Assembly (NCBI RefSeq): GCF_014397005.1
Contig: NZ_JACGWS010000002.1
Location: 186,001-250,000 of the forward strand
DNA from: Kordia aestuariivivens
GTDB taxonomy: Bacteria; Bacteroidota; Bacteroidia; Flavobacteriales; Flavobacteriaceae
DNA: 64,000 nucleotides
Reading direction: 5' to 3'
Shown: in pieces, positions 33,120 to 41,530 of the stretch
Layout of the letters: each line of letters starts with the position of its first letter
Position numbering within the stretch: position 1 is the stretch's first letter
The notes under the pieces: generated by a model
What the model saw: only the letters and a program-made list of their open reading frames with translations
Database searches by the model: none
What the model was told of the DNA's origin: nothing
Position numbers and translations under genes: made by a program

Positions 33120-34310
33120 TTAAGAAAGAAATTCAAAAACTCCCGCAGCGCCTTGTCCGGTTCCTACGCACATGGTGACCATTCCGTATTTCCCTTGCAT
33201 GTTACGCTTACGCATTTCGTCAAATAGTTGCACTGATAATTTTGCTCCTGTACAACCTAATGGATGTCCTAAAGCAATGGCACCACCATTTACGTTTACG
33301 ATGTCTTGGTTTAAATCTAATTCGCGCATTACAGCTAAGGATTGAGAAGCAAAGGCTTCGTTCAATTCAATTAACTCAATGTCGCTTTGTTGTAATCCTG
33401 CTTGTTTTAATACTTTCGGAATTGCTTTTACAGGTCCAATTCCCATGATGCGGGGTTCAACACCTGCTGCGGCATAGTTAACTAAACGTGCAATTGGCTC
33501 CAGATTTAATTCCTTCACCATTTCTTCACTCATGATTAATACAAACGCTGCTCCATCACTCATTTGAGATGAATTTCCAGCAGTAACACTTCCGCCAGCA
33601 GCAAATACAGGACGTAGTTTATTTAAAACGGCTGTACTTGTTCCTTTTCGAGGACCTTCATCTTTCGTTACGGTGTAACTTTTCGTTGCTTTTTTACCGT
33701 TCGCATCAATGTATGTTTCATCCACAGTAATTGGAACGATTTGATCTTGAAAACGATCTTCAGCCTGAGCCTTTAATGCTTTTACATGTGAATTGTATGC
33801 AAATTCATCTTGATCTTCACGAGATACTTTAAATTGGTTGGCAACAGCTTCCGCCGTATTTCCCATTCCCCAATAATAATCTTCATGACCTGCGTTTACG
33901 ATGTCGTAGTTCAATTCTGTTTTGTATCCTGTCATTGGAACTGAACTCATGCTTTCCGCGCCACCTGCAATAATACAGTCAGCCATTCCTGCTTGAATTT
34001 TCGCAGCGGCAATTCCGATCGTTTCTATTCCTGATGAACAAAAACGGTTTACCGTAACTCCTGGAACATCTACAATGTCTAATCCCATTAACGAGATTAA
34101 ACGTGCCATATTTAATCCTTGCGAACCTTCTGGCATTGCATTTCCAACAATCACGTCATCAATACGTTTTTTGTCAAAATTTGGCAATTCATCCATCATG
34201 TATTGAATGGTTTCTGCTGCCAATTCATCTGTTCTTTTAAATCTGAACACACCTTTTGGAGCTTTTCCAACGGCGGTTCTGTATGCTTTTACTATATATG
34301 CTGTTTTCAT
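33120..34310 (-). CDS. fadA: acetyl-CoA C-acyltransferase (3-ketoacyl-CoA thiolase)
   Basis: A 396-residue thiolase with the nucleophilic Cys in VNRFCSSGIETIG, the His in NVNGGAIALGHPLGCTGA and the second Cys in MCVGTGQGAAG. It cleaves 3-ketoacyl-CoA with CoA to give acetyl-CoA, the last step of beta-oxidation. It lies ~100 bp downstream of the hydratase/dehydrogenase gene, as in other fad operons. The symbol is given by role. Confidence 0.92.
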   Translation of the reverse strand: MKTAYIVKAYRTAVGKAPKGVFRFKRTDELAAETIQYMMDELPNFDKKRIDDVIVGNAMPEGSQGLNMARLISLMGLDIVDVPGVTVNRFCSSGIETIGIAAAKIQAGMADCIIAGGAESMSSVPMTGYKTELNYDIVNAGHEDYYWGMGNTAEAVANQFKVSREDQDEFAYNSHVKALKAQAEDRFQDQIVPITVDETYIDANGKKATKSYTVTKDEGPRKGTSTAVLNKLRPVFAAGGSVTAGNSSQMSDGAAFVLIMSEEMVKELNLEPIARLVNYAAAGVEPRIMGIGPVKAIPKVLKQAGLQQSDIELIELNEAFASQSLAVMRELDLNQDIVNVNGGAIALGHPLGCTGAKLSVQLFDEMRKRNMQGKYGMVTMCVGTGQGAAGVFEFLS

Positions 34311-34321
34311 TTTTTTTCTGC

Positions 34322-34402
34322 TTTTGGCTATTAGCTTTTGGCTTCTAGCTTCTAGTTATTTGTTAAAAAGTACCAATAGCTATGAGCTAAAGGCTAAAGG
34401 CA
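34322..34402. repeat. short inverted AGCTAAAGGC-type repeat in the fad operon
   Basis: TTTTGGCTATTAGCTTTTGGCTTCTAGC on the left is matched by an inverted AGCTATGAGCTAAAGGCTAAAGGC on the right. It fills the spacer between thiolase and hydratase/dehydrogenase and could fold in the mRNA. Confidence 0.5.
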
Positions 34403-34412
34403 ACGTAACTTT

Positions 34413-36818
34413 TTAGTTACGTAAAGGTTTCCCAGTCTTCAACATATGCTGAATTCTTTCCAACGTTTTACGTTCTGTACATAGACTTAAGAAAGCTTCA
34501 CGTTCAAGATCTAATAAATACTCTTCAGTTACCAATGTTGGTTCTGATAAATCTCCACCTGCCATTACATAGGCAAGTTTGTTTGCAATTTTCTGATCGT
34601 GCTCACTGATGTATTTACTTGCTTCCATCGCGTCAGTTCCAACTAAGAACATTCCTAAGGCTTGTTTCCCAAGTACTTTTACATCTTTTCTGCGTGCAGG
34701 TTGTGTATATCCAGATTCAGCCATGAGTTTCGCATGCGCTTTCGCTGTTGCGATTTGACGATCTTTGTTGACCACAACAACATCTTTTCCTTTTTGTAAA
34801 ATACCCATATCAAAGGCTTCATAAGCAGAAGTTGCAACTTTAGCCATTCCGATGGTTAGGAAATATTCTTGCAATACGTTCAATTCTACATCACCTTTTC
34901 TAAAAGTATCAGAAGCTCTTAACGCCATTTCTTTTGATCCACCACCGCCGGGAATCACTCCAACGCCAAATTCAACCAATCCAATGTATGTTTCCGCCGC
35001 AGCGACTACTTTATCAGCATGCATAGAAAGCTCGCATCCACCACCAAGTGTCATTCCGTGTGGAGCAACCACAACAGGAATAGAAGAGTAGCGTGCGCGC
35101 ATCATCGTGTTTTGGAACATTTTGATTGCCATGTTTAGCTCGTCATATTCTTGCTCAACAGCCATCATGAAAATCATTCCAATATTTGCACCCACAGAGA
35201 AGTTTGCCGCTTGATTCCCAATAACTAATCCTTGGAAATCAGTTTCTGCTAAATCAATTGCTTTATTGATTCCTGCTAAAACGCCACCACCTATGGTGTT
35301 CATTTTTGATTGGAATTCTAAGTTTAAGATTCCATCGCCTAAGTCTTCGATTACAGCTTCACTGTTTTTCCAAACTTCATTCGATTTGCGAATGTTATCT
35401 AGAATAATGAATGCATCTTGCCCTGGTTTTTTCGTTTGTGCTTTCGCTGGAATATCGTAGTAATACGTAGCTCCATTTTTTACTGTGTAGAATTTAGTTT
35501 CTCCAGCAGCAACCATTTCAGTTACCCAAGCAGCAGGTTCTTTTCCTTCTGCTTTCATGAGTTCAATTCCTTTTTCGATTCCGATAGCGTCCCAAATTTC
35601 AAACGGTCCGTTTTCCCATCCGAAACCTGCTTTCATTGCATCATCAATTCGGTATAATTCGTCAGAGATTTCAGGAATTCTATTTTGAACATACGCAAAC
35701 ATTGCTGCGAAGTTTTTACGGTAGAATTCACCCGCTTTATCTTTTCCACCAACTAATACTTTAAATCGATCAATTGGTTTGTCAATCGTTTTTGTTAATT
35801 CTAACGTCGCAAATTTTGCTTTTTGACTGCTTCTGTATTCAAGTGTATTTAAGTCTAACGTAAGAATTTCTTTTTTCCCAGCTGCATCTACATTTTTCTT
35901 GTAGAAACCTTGTCCCGTTTTACTTCCTAACCATTTGTTTTCCATCATTGTTTCGATGAAAGCAGGAAGCTTGAATAAGTCGTGTGCTTCGTCTTCTGGG
36001 CAGTTATTGTAGATTCCAGTGGCAACATGTACCAACGTATCTAATCCAACAACATCAACCGTTCTAAAGGTTGCTGATTTTGGACGACCAATTACTGGAC
36101 CAGTTAATTTATCAACTTCTTCAACTGTTAAGCCTAATTCTTTTACTTGGTGAAATAAGCTCTGAATTCCGAAGATTCCAATTCTGTTTCCAATAAACGC
36201 TGGCGTATCTTTAGCTAATACAGATGTTTTTCCAAGGAATTTTTCACCATACATCATTAAGAAGTCTGTAACTTCTTGTTTGCAATCTGGTCCTGGAACA
36301 ACTTCAAATAGTTTTAAGTATCGTGGCGGATTGAAAAAGTGCGTTACCGCGAAATGCTTCTGGAAGTCTTCGCTACGACCTTCATTCATAAAGTGAATTG
36401 GAATACCAGACGTGTTAGAAGTAATTAACGTTCCTGGTTTTCTGTATTTTTCAACTTTTTCAAATACTATTTTTTTGATGTCTAAACGTTCAACTACGAC
36501 TTCAATAATCCAGTCGACATCTTTTATTTTTTGAATATCATCATCTAAGTTTCCTGTTGAAATTCTGTTAGCGAATTTCTGCGAATAAATCGGAGATGGT
36601 TTTGATTTAAGTGACGCTTTTAGGTTATCATTAACCATTCTATTACGTACTACTTTATCTTCAAGCGTTAATCCTTTTGCTTGTTCTTTATCGGTAAGTT
36701 CGCGAGGTACAATATCTAACAGTAATACCTCAACTCCAATATTTGCAAAATGACAGGCAATTCCAGAACCCATGATTCCAGAACCGATGACTGCTATTTT
36801 GTTAATTGATCGTTTCAT
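34413..36818 (-). CDS. fadB: 3-hydroxyacyl-CoA dehydrogenase/enoyl-CoA hydratase (FadB/FadN-like)
   Basis: An 801-residue protein from the ATG at 36818; the frame runs ten codons further upstream to 36848, but MKRSINKIAVIGSGIMGSGIA fits the family start. The NAD-binding Rossmann motif is followed by the dehydrogenase domain (THFFNPPRYLKLFEVV, the His-containing catalytic region). The C-terminal crotonase domain holds GVNI-type NFSVGANIGMIF and HGMTLGGGCELSMHADKVVAA, EFGVGVIPGGGGSKEMALR. The dehydrogenase-first order is that of the FadN group. It performs hydration and NAD-dependent oxidation in beta-oxidation. Confidence 0.9.
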   Translation of the reverse strand: MKRSINKIAVIGSGIMGSGIACHFANIGVEVLLLDIVPRELTDKEQAKGLTLEDKVVRNRMVNDNLKASLKSKPSPIYSQKFANRISTGNLDDDIQKIKDVDWIIEVVVERLDIKKIVFEKVEKYRKPGTLITSNTSGIPIHFMNEGRSEDFQKHFAVTHFFNPPRYLKLFEVVPGPDCKQEVTDFLMMYGEKFLGKTSVLAKDTPAFIGNRIGIFGIQSLFHQVKELGLTVEEVDKLTGPVIGRPKSATFRTVDVVGLDTLVHVATGIYNNCPEDEAHDLFKLPAFIETMMENKWLGSKTGQGFYKKNVDAAGKKEILTLDLNTLEYRSSQKAKFATLELTKTIDKPIDRFKVLVGGKDKAGEFYRKNFAAMFAYVQNRIPEISDELYRIDDAMKAGFGWENGPFEIWDAIGIEKGIELMKAEGKEPAAWVTEMVAAGETKFYTVKNGATYYYDIPAKAQTKKPGQDAFIILDNIRKSNEVWKNSEAVIEDLGDGILNLEFQSKMNTIGGGVLAGINKAIDLAETDFQGLVIGNQAANFSVGANIGMIFMMAVEQEYDELNMAIKMFQNTMMRARYSSIPVVVAPHGMTLGGGCELSMHADKVVAAAETYIGLVEFGVGVIPGGGGSKEMALRASDTFRKGDVELNVLQEYFLTIGMAKVATSAYEAFDMGILQKGKDVVVVNKDRQIATAKAHAKLMAESGYTQPARRKDVKVLGKQALGMFLVGTDAMEASKYISEHDQKIANKLAYVMAGGDLSEPTLVTEEYLLDLEREAFLSLCTERKTLERIQHMLKTGKPLRN

Positions 36819-36956
36819 CTTTTTTTCAATTTTTAGTTTGTTAGTCAAAATTTACTCGATAATCGATATTTTCATTTCTTCACAAATGTTTCGTGGGTTT
36901 ACCTAGCGTTCGTTTGTTTTGTAATGAATCAAGTAGATTTCTGAATGATTTTATGG

Positions 36957-37424
36957 TTATTTATTATGTTCTAAAGTAACTTCCATATCGGAGTTATAGA
37001 TTTTCTTATTGTTAATCAGCTCCAGAATAATTTCTGATACTTCATAGAAACTTTTTAATTTTTCTTCATTAATGTTTGCACGAATCGCATCATTGAAGCG
37101 AAATACAGTTGTTTTAGAAACAGCGCGCATTTCTTTTCCGAAATCTGTTAAACAGATCAATACACTACGTCCGTCTTTGGGATTCTTTTTTCGATAGATA
37201 AGCCCTTTTTCTTCCATACCTTTTAAGGTACGTGATAGACTTGTGGCTTCCATGCCCATTTTTGGTCCTAGTGTGGTAGATGGTGTTCCGTCTTCTTGAT
37301 CAATACTAAGTAATGTGAAACCTGTTGCCATGGTACTTCCATACTTTCCAGCCTCTTCATTATACATTTTAGAGATGGCTTGCCAAGTGGCTCGCATTAC
37401 GTGATCTATGGTTTTTTCTTTCAT
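36957..37424 (-). CDS. MarR family transcriptional regulator
   Basis: A 155-residue protein with a winged helix: STTLGPKMGMEATSLSRTLKGMEEKGLIYRKKNPKDGRSVLICLTDFGKEM, including the wing DxRS motif. It lies between the acyl-CoA ligase and hydratase/dehydrogenase genes, so it probably controls the fatty-acid degradation genes in response to acyl-CoA or a fatty acid; this role is inferred from position. Confidence 0.88.
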   Translation of the reverse strand: MKEKTIDHVMRATWQAISKMYNEEAGKYGSTMATGFTLLSIDQEDGTPSTTLGPKMGMEATSLSRTLKGMEEKGLIYRKKNPKDGRSVLICLTDFGKEMRAVSKTTVFRFNDAIRANINEEKLKSFYEVSEIILELINNKKIYNSDMEVTLEHNK

Positions 37425-37592
37425 ATAGTTGTTTGGTGCTCAAATATATGAAAAATATGCTATGCATGCATAATAAAAAAGGAAATAATTTTATGAATTT
37501 GCTAAAAAATTAGCAGTCAAGATAGGAGTATGGTAGAAAATATGCGTGTTATCGCGAATTTTGCAGAATTTTGTTGCATAGGAGTAAGATAT

Positions 37593-37626
37593 AAAAAAAC
37601 CGCCCAAACATCTTGGGCGGTTTTGA
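37593..37626 (-). terminator. terminator of the acyl-CoA ligase gene
   Basis: AAAAAAACCGCCCAAACATCTTGGGCGGTTTT forms a strong GC stem (ACCGCCCAA/TTGGGCGGT) flanked by A- and T-runs. It lies a few bases after the stop of the ligase gene on the minus strand. Confidence 0.85.
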
Positions 37627-37628
37627 TT

Positions 37629-39404
37629 TTATGCACGATCGTATATTTTTTCGCAGTAGTCTTTGTAAATTTCTTTGATGACTTTTCGTTTCATTTTCAT
37701 CGTTGGGGTTAATTCGCCACCATCAATTGACCAAACTTTTGGGATGAGTTCAAAGCGTTTGATTTGTTCCCACTTTCCAAAGTTTTCATTGGCTTCATCA
37801 ACTTCTTTTTGAATCCGTGCAATGATTTCCTCAGAAGCACATATTTCTTTTTCAGAAGTTCCGATATTTTTGTTTTTCTTTTCAATCCAACCTTTTATGA
37901 ATTCAAAATTTGGTTGAATTAACGCGGCTGGCATTTTTTCGCCTTCACCAATCACCATAATTTGTTCGATGAATCGAGATTCTTTGAATTTGTTTTCAAT
38001 CAATGCTGGAATTACATATTTTCCACCAGAGGTTTTAAACATATCTTTTTTACGATCTGTAATTTTTAAGAAACCATCAGAGCAAACTTCTCCAATATCT
38101 CCTGTATGGAAATATCCATCAGACATAACACTTGCCGTTTTTTCTGGATCTTTGTAATATCCTTGCATTACGTTGAGTCCTTTTACTAAGATTTCTCCGT
38201 CGCTAGCAATTTTTACTTCAACATTATCAATCACACGTCCTACGGTTCCAATTCGGAATCCACCATTTCGTTGATCATTTACAGTGACAACTGGCGATGT
38301 TTCAGTAAGTCCGTAACCTTCCATTATTGGAATTCCAGCTGCTGCAAATACGCGCGTTAAACGTGATTGTAATGGCGCACTTCCAGAAACCATCAGTTCA
38401 AGATTTCCACCTAAACCTTCTTTCCATTTGCTAAAAATTAACTTTCGAGCTATTTTCAATTTGGTTTCATACCACCAGCCATTTTGACCGTATGGTTCAT
38501 ATTTTAATCCGAGTTCTATTGCCCAGAAGAATAAACTCTTTTTGATTCCTGTTAAATCAGCTCCTTTCGCATATATTTTGTCATATACTTTTTCGTATAA
38601 ACGTGGAACTGCTGTCATTACATTTGGCTTTACTTCCTTTAAGTTATCGCTAATCTTTTCAATCGATTCCGCAAAGAAAATTTCAATTCCACAATATTGA
38701 TATAGATATAAAATCATGCGTTCAAATACGTGACAAACTGGTAAGAAGCTCAATGCTCTTGCTTTTCCAATGTGTAAAGGGACTCTTTTTTGACTGTCTA
38801 AAACATTTGAAACTAGGTTGTTGTGCGATAGCATTACACCTTTTGGTCTTCCTGTAGTTCCAGAAGTATATATTAAAGTAGCTAAATCGGCAGGTGTTAC
38901 TGCATCTTTTCTAGCTTGTAATTCGTCATTATTGCTTGTATCTTCTCCAAGCTCTTTAACTTTAGACCAATTTGTTTCGCCAGTAATTTGATCAAAAGTG
39001 TATATTTCTTTTAACTTCGTATTTCCTTTAATAGCATTTAATTTCTCAACGATTTCAGCATCAGATGCAAAACAATAAATTGCTTCTGAGTGATTTAAAA
39101 TATATTCGTAATCTTCCTTTGAAATTGTTGGATAAATAGGAACATTTTGCGCACCAGTTTGTAAAATACCAATGTCCATTATATTCCATTCCGTTCTATT
39201 ATTAGATGATATTACTGCAATTTTATCATTGGGTTGAATACCTAAACGTAGTAATCCCCGACTAATAGCATTTGCTTGATCTATATATTCTTGTGTTGAT
39301 GTAGAAATCCACTCTCCATTCACGAAAGAAGTTAATGATTTGGCTAAAGGATAGTTTTCTAATTGGTAATAGGGAAAATCAAATAGGCGAGTTACATTCA
39401 TCAT
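37629..39404 (-). CDS. fadD: long-chain acyl-CoA synthetase (AMP-binding)
   Basis: A 591-residue AMP-forming ligase with the P-loop-like motif LIYTSGTTGRPKGVMLSH, the A5 region GYGLTETSPVV, the A7 motif YFHTGDIGEV, and DRKKDMFKTSGGKYVIPALIENK. It activates free fatty acids to acyl-CoA and so feeds the beta-oxidation genes downstream. It is followed by its own terminator and preceded by a good promoter. Confidence 0.92.
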   Translation of the reverse strand: MMNVTRLFDFPYYQLENYPLAKSLTSFVNGEWISTSTQEYIDQANAISRGLLRLGIQPNDKIAVISSNNRTEWNIMDIGILQTGAQNVPIYPTISKEDYEYILNHSEAIYCFASDAEIVEKLNAIKGNTKLKEIYTFDQITGETNWSKVKELGEDTSNNDELQARKDAVTPADLATLIYTSGTTGRPKGVMLSHNNLVSNVLDSQKRVPLHIGKARALSFLPVCHVFERMILYLYQYCGIEIFFAESIEKISDNLKEVKPNVMTAVPRLYEKVYDKIYAKGADLTGIKKSLFFWAIELGLKYEPYGQNGWWYETKLKIARKLIFSKWKEGLGGNLELMVSGSAPLQSRLTRVFAAAGIPIMEGYGLTETSPVVTVNDQRNGGFRIGTVGRVIDNVEVKIASDGEILVKGLNVMQGYYKDPEKTASVMSDGYFHTGDIGEVCSDGFLKITDRKKDMFKTSGGKYVIPALIENKFKESRFIEQIMVIGEGEKMPAALIQPNFEFIKGWIEKKNKNIGTSEKEICASEEIIARIQKEVDEANENFGKWEQIKRFELIPKVWSIDGGELTPTMKMKRKVIKEIYKDYCEKIYDRA

Positions 39405-39710
39405 TCTTCAATTTGGTTTGTATGAAATTGCAAAATATGAAAATAGTTGACCATTTTCAAAAGGAATGTTTAAAAATGTATGTTATTTTTTAATAATAAA
39501 ATAATTAAGAACCTATTGTTGTTGTGAATGTCATATTTTTTTTTAACTAATTTTTTATTTCTAACTCGCTCAGGTATAAGTACTTGTTTCTGTAAACAGG
39601 ATATTATACGTAAAAAAAATCCAATTCTTTTTGTGTTATTTGATTGTAAGGGCTTTTAATGATTTTATCAATAAACCCTAAAATATTATTAACCTTTAAA
39701 CCACAAAATT
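39405..39710. other. divergent intergenic region
   Basis: This region separates the minus-strand acyl-CoA ligase gene from the plus-strand DUF1843 gene. It holds the ligase promoter (39431-39460). A convincing promoter for the DUF1843 side was not found, though TTTG-rich sequence occurs around 39630. There is no gene. Confidence 0.5.
39431..39460 (-). promoter_or_regulatory. predicted promoter of the acyl-CoA ligase gene
   Basis: On the minus strand TTG is followed after 20 bases by TATTTTG, a close match to the Bacteroidota consensus. It lies ~27 bp upstream of the ligase ATG. Confidence 0.5.
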
Positions 39711-39884
39711 ATGGGAATTCAAATGCTTTACGGAGTTGGGATTAGAGAAGCTATTGCTTCTAATAGTCTTGAAAAAATGAAAGCTGTTGCTGCACAAGCA
39801 GAAGTAACATTGAAAGCACAAGGAGATATAGGCGCTGCTTATGTTGAATTGAGAGATGCTATTCAAGCGCTTGAAGGCAAATAG
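39711..39884 (+). CDS. DUF1843 peptide, probable radical SAM maturase substrate
   Basis: A 57-residue protein that is easily missed because of its size. It matches DUF1843: LYGVGIREAIASNSLEKMK, AQAEVTLKAQGDIGAAYVEL and a helical C-terminus ending ALEGK. The family's conserved GDL/GDI motif is at QGDIGAAY. It contains no Cys. A perfect terminator hairpin follows and then a radical SAM/SPASM gene, the typical layout of an abundant modified peptide and its maturase. The peptide family is recognised from sequence; that it is the substrate is an inference from position. Confidence 0.8.
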   Translation: MGIQMLYGVGIREAIASNSLEKMKAVAAQAEVTLKAQGDIGAAYVELRDAIQALEGK

Positions 39885-39902
39885 TAAACCAAATTTTTGA
39901 AA

Positions 39903-39934
39903 GTTTGAGAAGAAGCCTCTTCTCAAACTTTTTT
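39903..39934 (+). terminator. read-through terminator between peptide and maturase
   Basis: GTTTGAGAAG at 39903-39912 pairs perfectly with CTTCTCAAAC at 39919-39928 around AAGCCT, followed by six T. It should end most transcripts after the DUF1843 gene and let a fraction read into the maturase. Confidence 0.85.
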
Positions 39935-39954
39935 AATCCCAAAAAAAGAAAATT

Positions 39955-41388
39955 ATGGAATTATTGAGTTCAAAAAGATATCGTGTTCGTGATGATTTTA
40001 AAACGGCGCGCCCAGTATATGTAGTTTGGGAAATTACTTTAGCCTGTAATTTGAAATGCACACATTGCGGTTCAAGAGCGGGTAAAGTGCGTCCTGGCGA
40101 ATTGACAACGGAGCAATGTTTTGAAGTGATTGATAGTTTAAAACGATTAGGAACACGAGAAATTTCCATTATTGGAGGAGAAGCATTTTTGAGAAAAGAT
40201 TGGCTAGACATTATTCGTAGAATTGATGAAAGTGGTATGGAATGTTCTATGCAAACAGGCGCGTACAATCTTACTGAAAAACGAATCATGGATGCGAAAG
40301 CAGCTGGAATTAAAAACATAGGTGTTTCAATAGATGGTTTAGAAAAAACACACAATGATATTCGTGGACGAAAGGATTCCTTCTCACAAGCAATCAACTG
40401 TTTGAGCTTGTTAAAAAAACATGGAATTGTATCGAGTGTGAATACAACAATGACAAAGAAGAATAAAGATGAGTTAGATGAATTGTTAGATATTCTAATT
40501 GCTAATGGAGTAAAAAATTGGCAAGTTCAATTGGTGGTTGCTATGGGAAATGCTGTTGATAATTCAGATGAACTTGTAATTCAACCTTATGAACTCATAG
40601 ATTTTTATGAAAACTTAATTGTAATTTATAGAAAGGCCTTAGCGAATAATGTATTAGTGCAAGCAGGAAACAATATCGGATATTTTGGACCTTATGAGCA
40701 TATTTGGAGACAAGGAAGTGTTGGGTATTATTCAGGGTGTTCAGCCGGACATACAGCTTTGGGAATTGAAGCTGACGGAATTATCAAAGGTTGTCCTTCA
40801 TTACCAACAAGCGATTATACAGGAGGAAATGTAAAAGATATGAGTATTGAGGATATCTGGAAATATAGCGAACAAATGTTTTTCTCAAGATATCGAAATA
40901 CAGAAGAAATGTGGGGCGGATGCAAAGGTTGTTATTATGAAACTTCTTGTTTGGCAGGTTGTAGTTGGACAAGTCATGTGTTATTTGGAAAACGAGGAAA
41001 CAATCCATTTTGTCATCATAGAGCAATAGAACTGAATAAAAAAGGACATAAAGAACGAATTCGAAAAATAAAAGAAGCAGAAGGAACTTCGTTTGATTAT
41101 GGATTGTATGAAGTTGTAGTAGAAGATTTTAATGGAAATATCATAGAAATACAAACGCCAACTTCTACGGAAACCATTGTGAATGAATATGAAAATAGAG
41201 TGCCAAGAGATCCAAAACCATTAAAATTATGTAAAGCGTGTAATCATCATATCTATGAAGCTTCAGAAGTCTGTGATTTTTGCCATAAAGATGTTGCAGA
41301 AACGAATGCGACGTATGAGAAAAACATGAAGAAAGCACAAGAGGTTTTAGAACGTTTAGAGCTTCTAATGAGTGCTCCCGCAGAATAA
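39955..41388 (+). CDS. radical SAM/SPASM peptide maturase with C-terminal zinc ribbon
   Basis: A 477-residue protein. The radical SAM cluster motif is CNLKCTHC (Cys31, 35, 38). The TIM barrel follows (REISIIGGEAFLRKDW, GVSIDGLEKTHNDIRG). A SPASM-type Cys cluster occupies ~260-345 (CSAGHTALGIEADGIIKGCPSLP, GGCKGCYYETSCLAGCSW, PFCHH) and would bind extra Fe-S clusters. At ~425-447 there is a separate four-Cys zinc ribbon (CKACNHH...CDFCHKD). Such enzymes modify ribosomally made peptides; NCBI-type annotation names a 'GDL motif peptide-associated' maturase beside DUF1843-like peptides (from memory). An upstream hairpin should lower its expression relative to the peptide. Confidence 0.88.
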   Translation: MELLSSKRYRVRDDFKTARPVYVVWEITLACNLKCTHCGSRAGKVRPGELTTEQCFEVIDSLKRLGTREISIIGGEAFLRKDWLDIIRRIDESGMECSMQTGAYNLTEKRIMDAKAAGIKNIGVSIDGLEKTHNDIRGRKDSFSQAINCLSLLKKHGIVSSVNTTMTKKNKDELDELLDILIANGVKNWQVQLVVAMGNAVDNSDELVIQPYELIDFYENLIVIYRKALANNVLVQAGNNIGYFGPYEHIWRQGSVGYYSGCSAGHTALGIEADGIIKGCPSLPTSDYTGGNVKDMSIEDIWKYSEQMFFSRYRNTEEMWGGCKGCYYETSCLAGCSWTSHVLFGKRGNNPFCHHRAIELNKKGHKERIRKIKEAEGTSFDYGLYEVVVEDFNGNIIEIQTPTSTETIVNEYENRVPRDPKPLKLCKACNHHIYEASEVCDFCHKDVAETNATYEKNMKKAQEVLERLELLMSAPAE

Positions 41389-41428
41389 TTTTAAAAAGAA
41401 AAAAGCAGTCTAAAAAGTCTTAATTATT

Positions 41429-41498
41429 GTCATTTCGAGCGCAGTCGAGAAATAATAAATTTTGAATATCAAAGCATTTCGACTGCGCTCAATGTGAC
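41429..41498. repeat. dispersed TCGAG-type inverted repeat, copy 3 (long hairpin)
   Basis: GTCATTTCGAGCGCAGTCGA at 41429 pairs with the inverted TTTCGACTGCGCTC...TGTGAC ending at 41498. It lies between the convergent maturase and purL genes and may serve as a bidirectional terminator. Confidence 0.75.
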
Positions 41499-41530
41499 AA
41501 CTGCAAATATTTTAACTTTTTAGACAACCT

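Noticed and set aside
39933-40397. 154-residue minus-strand gene antisense to the maturase
   Set aside because: It is the shadow of the strong radical SAM reading frame, without motifs.
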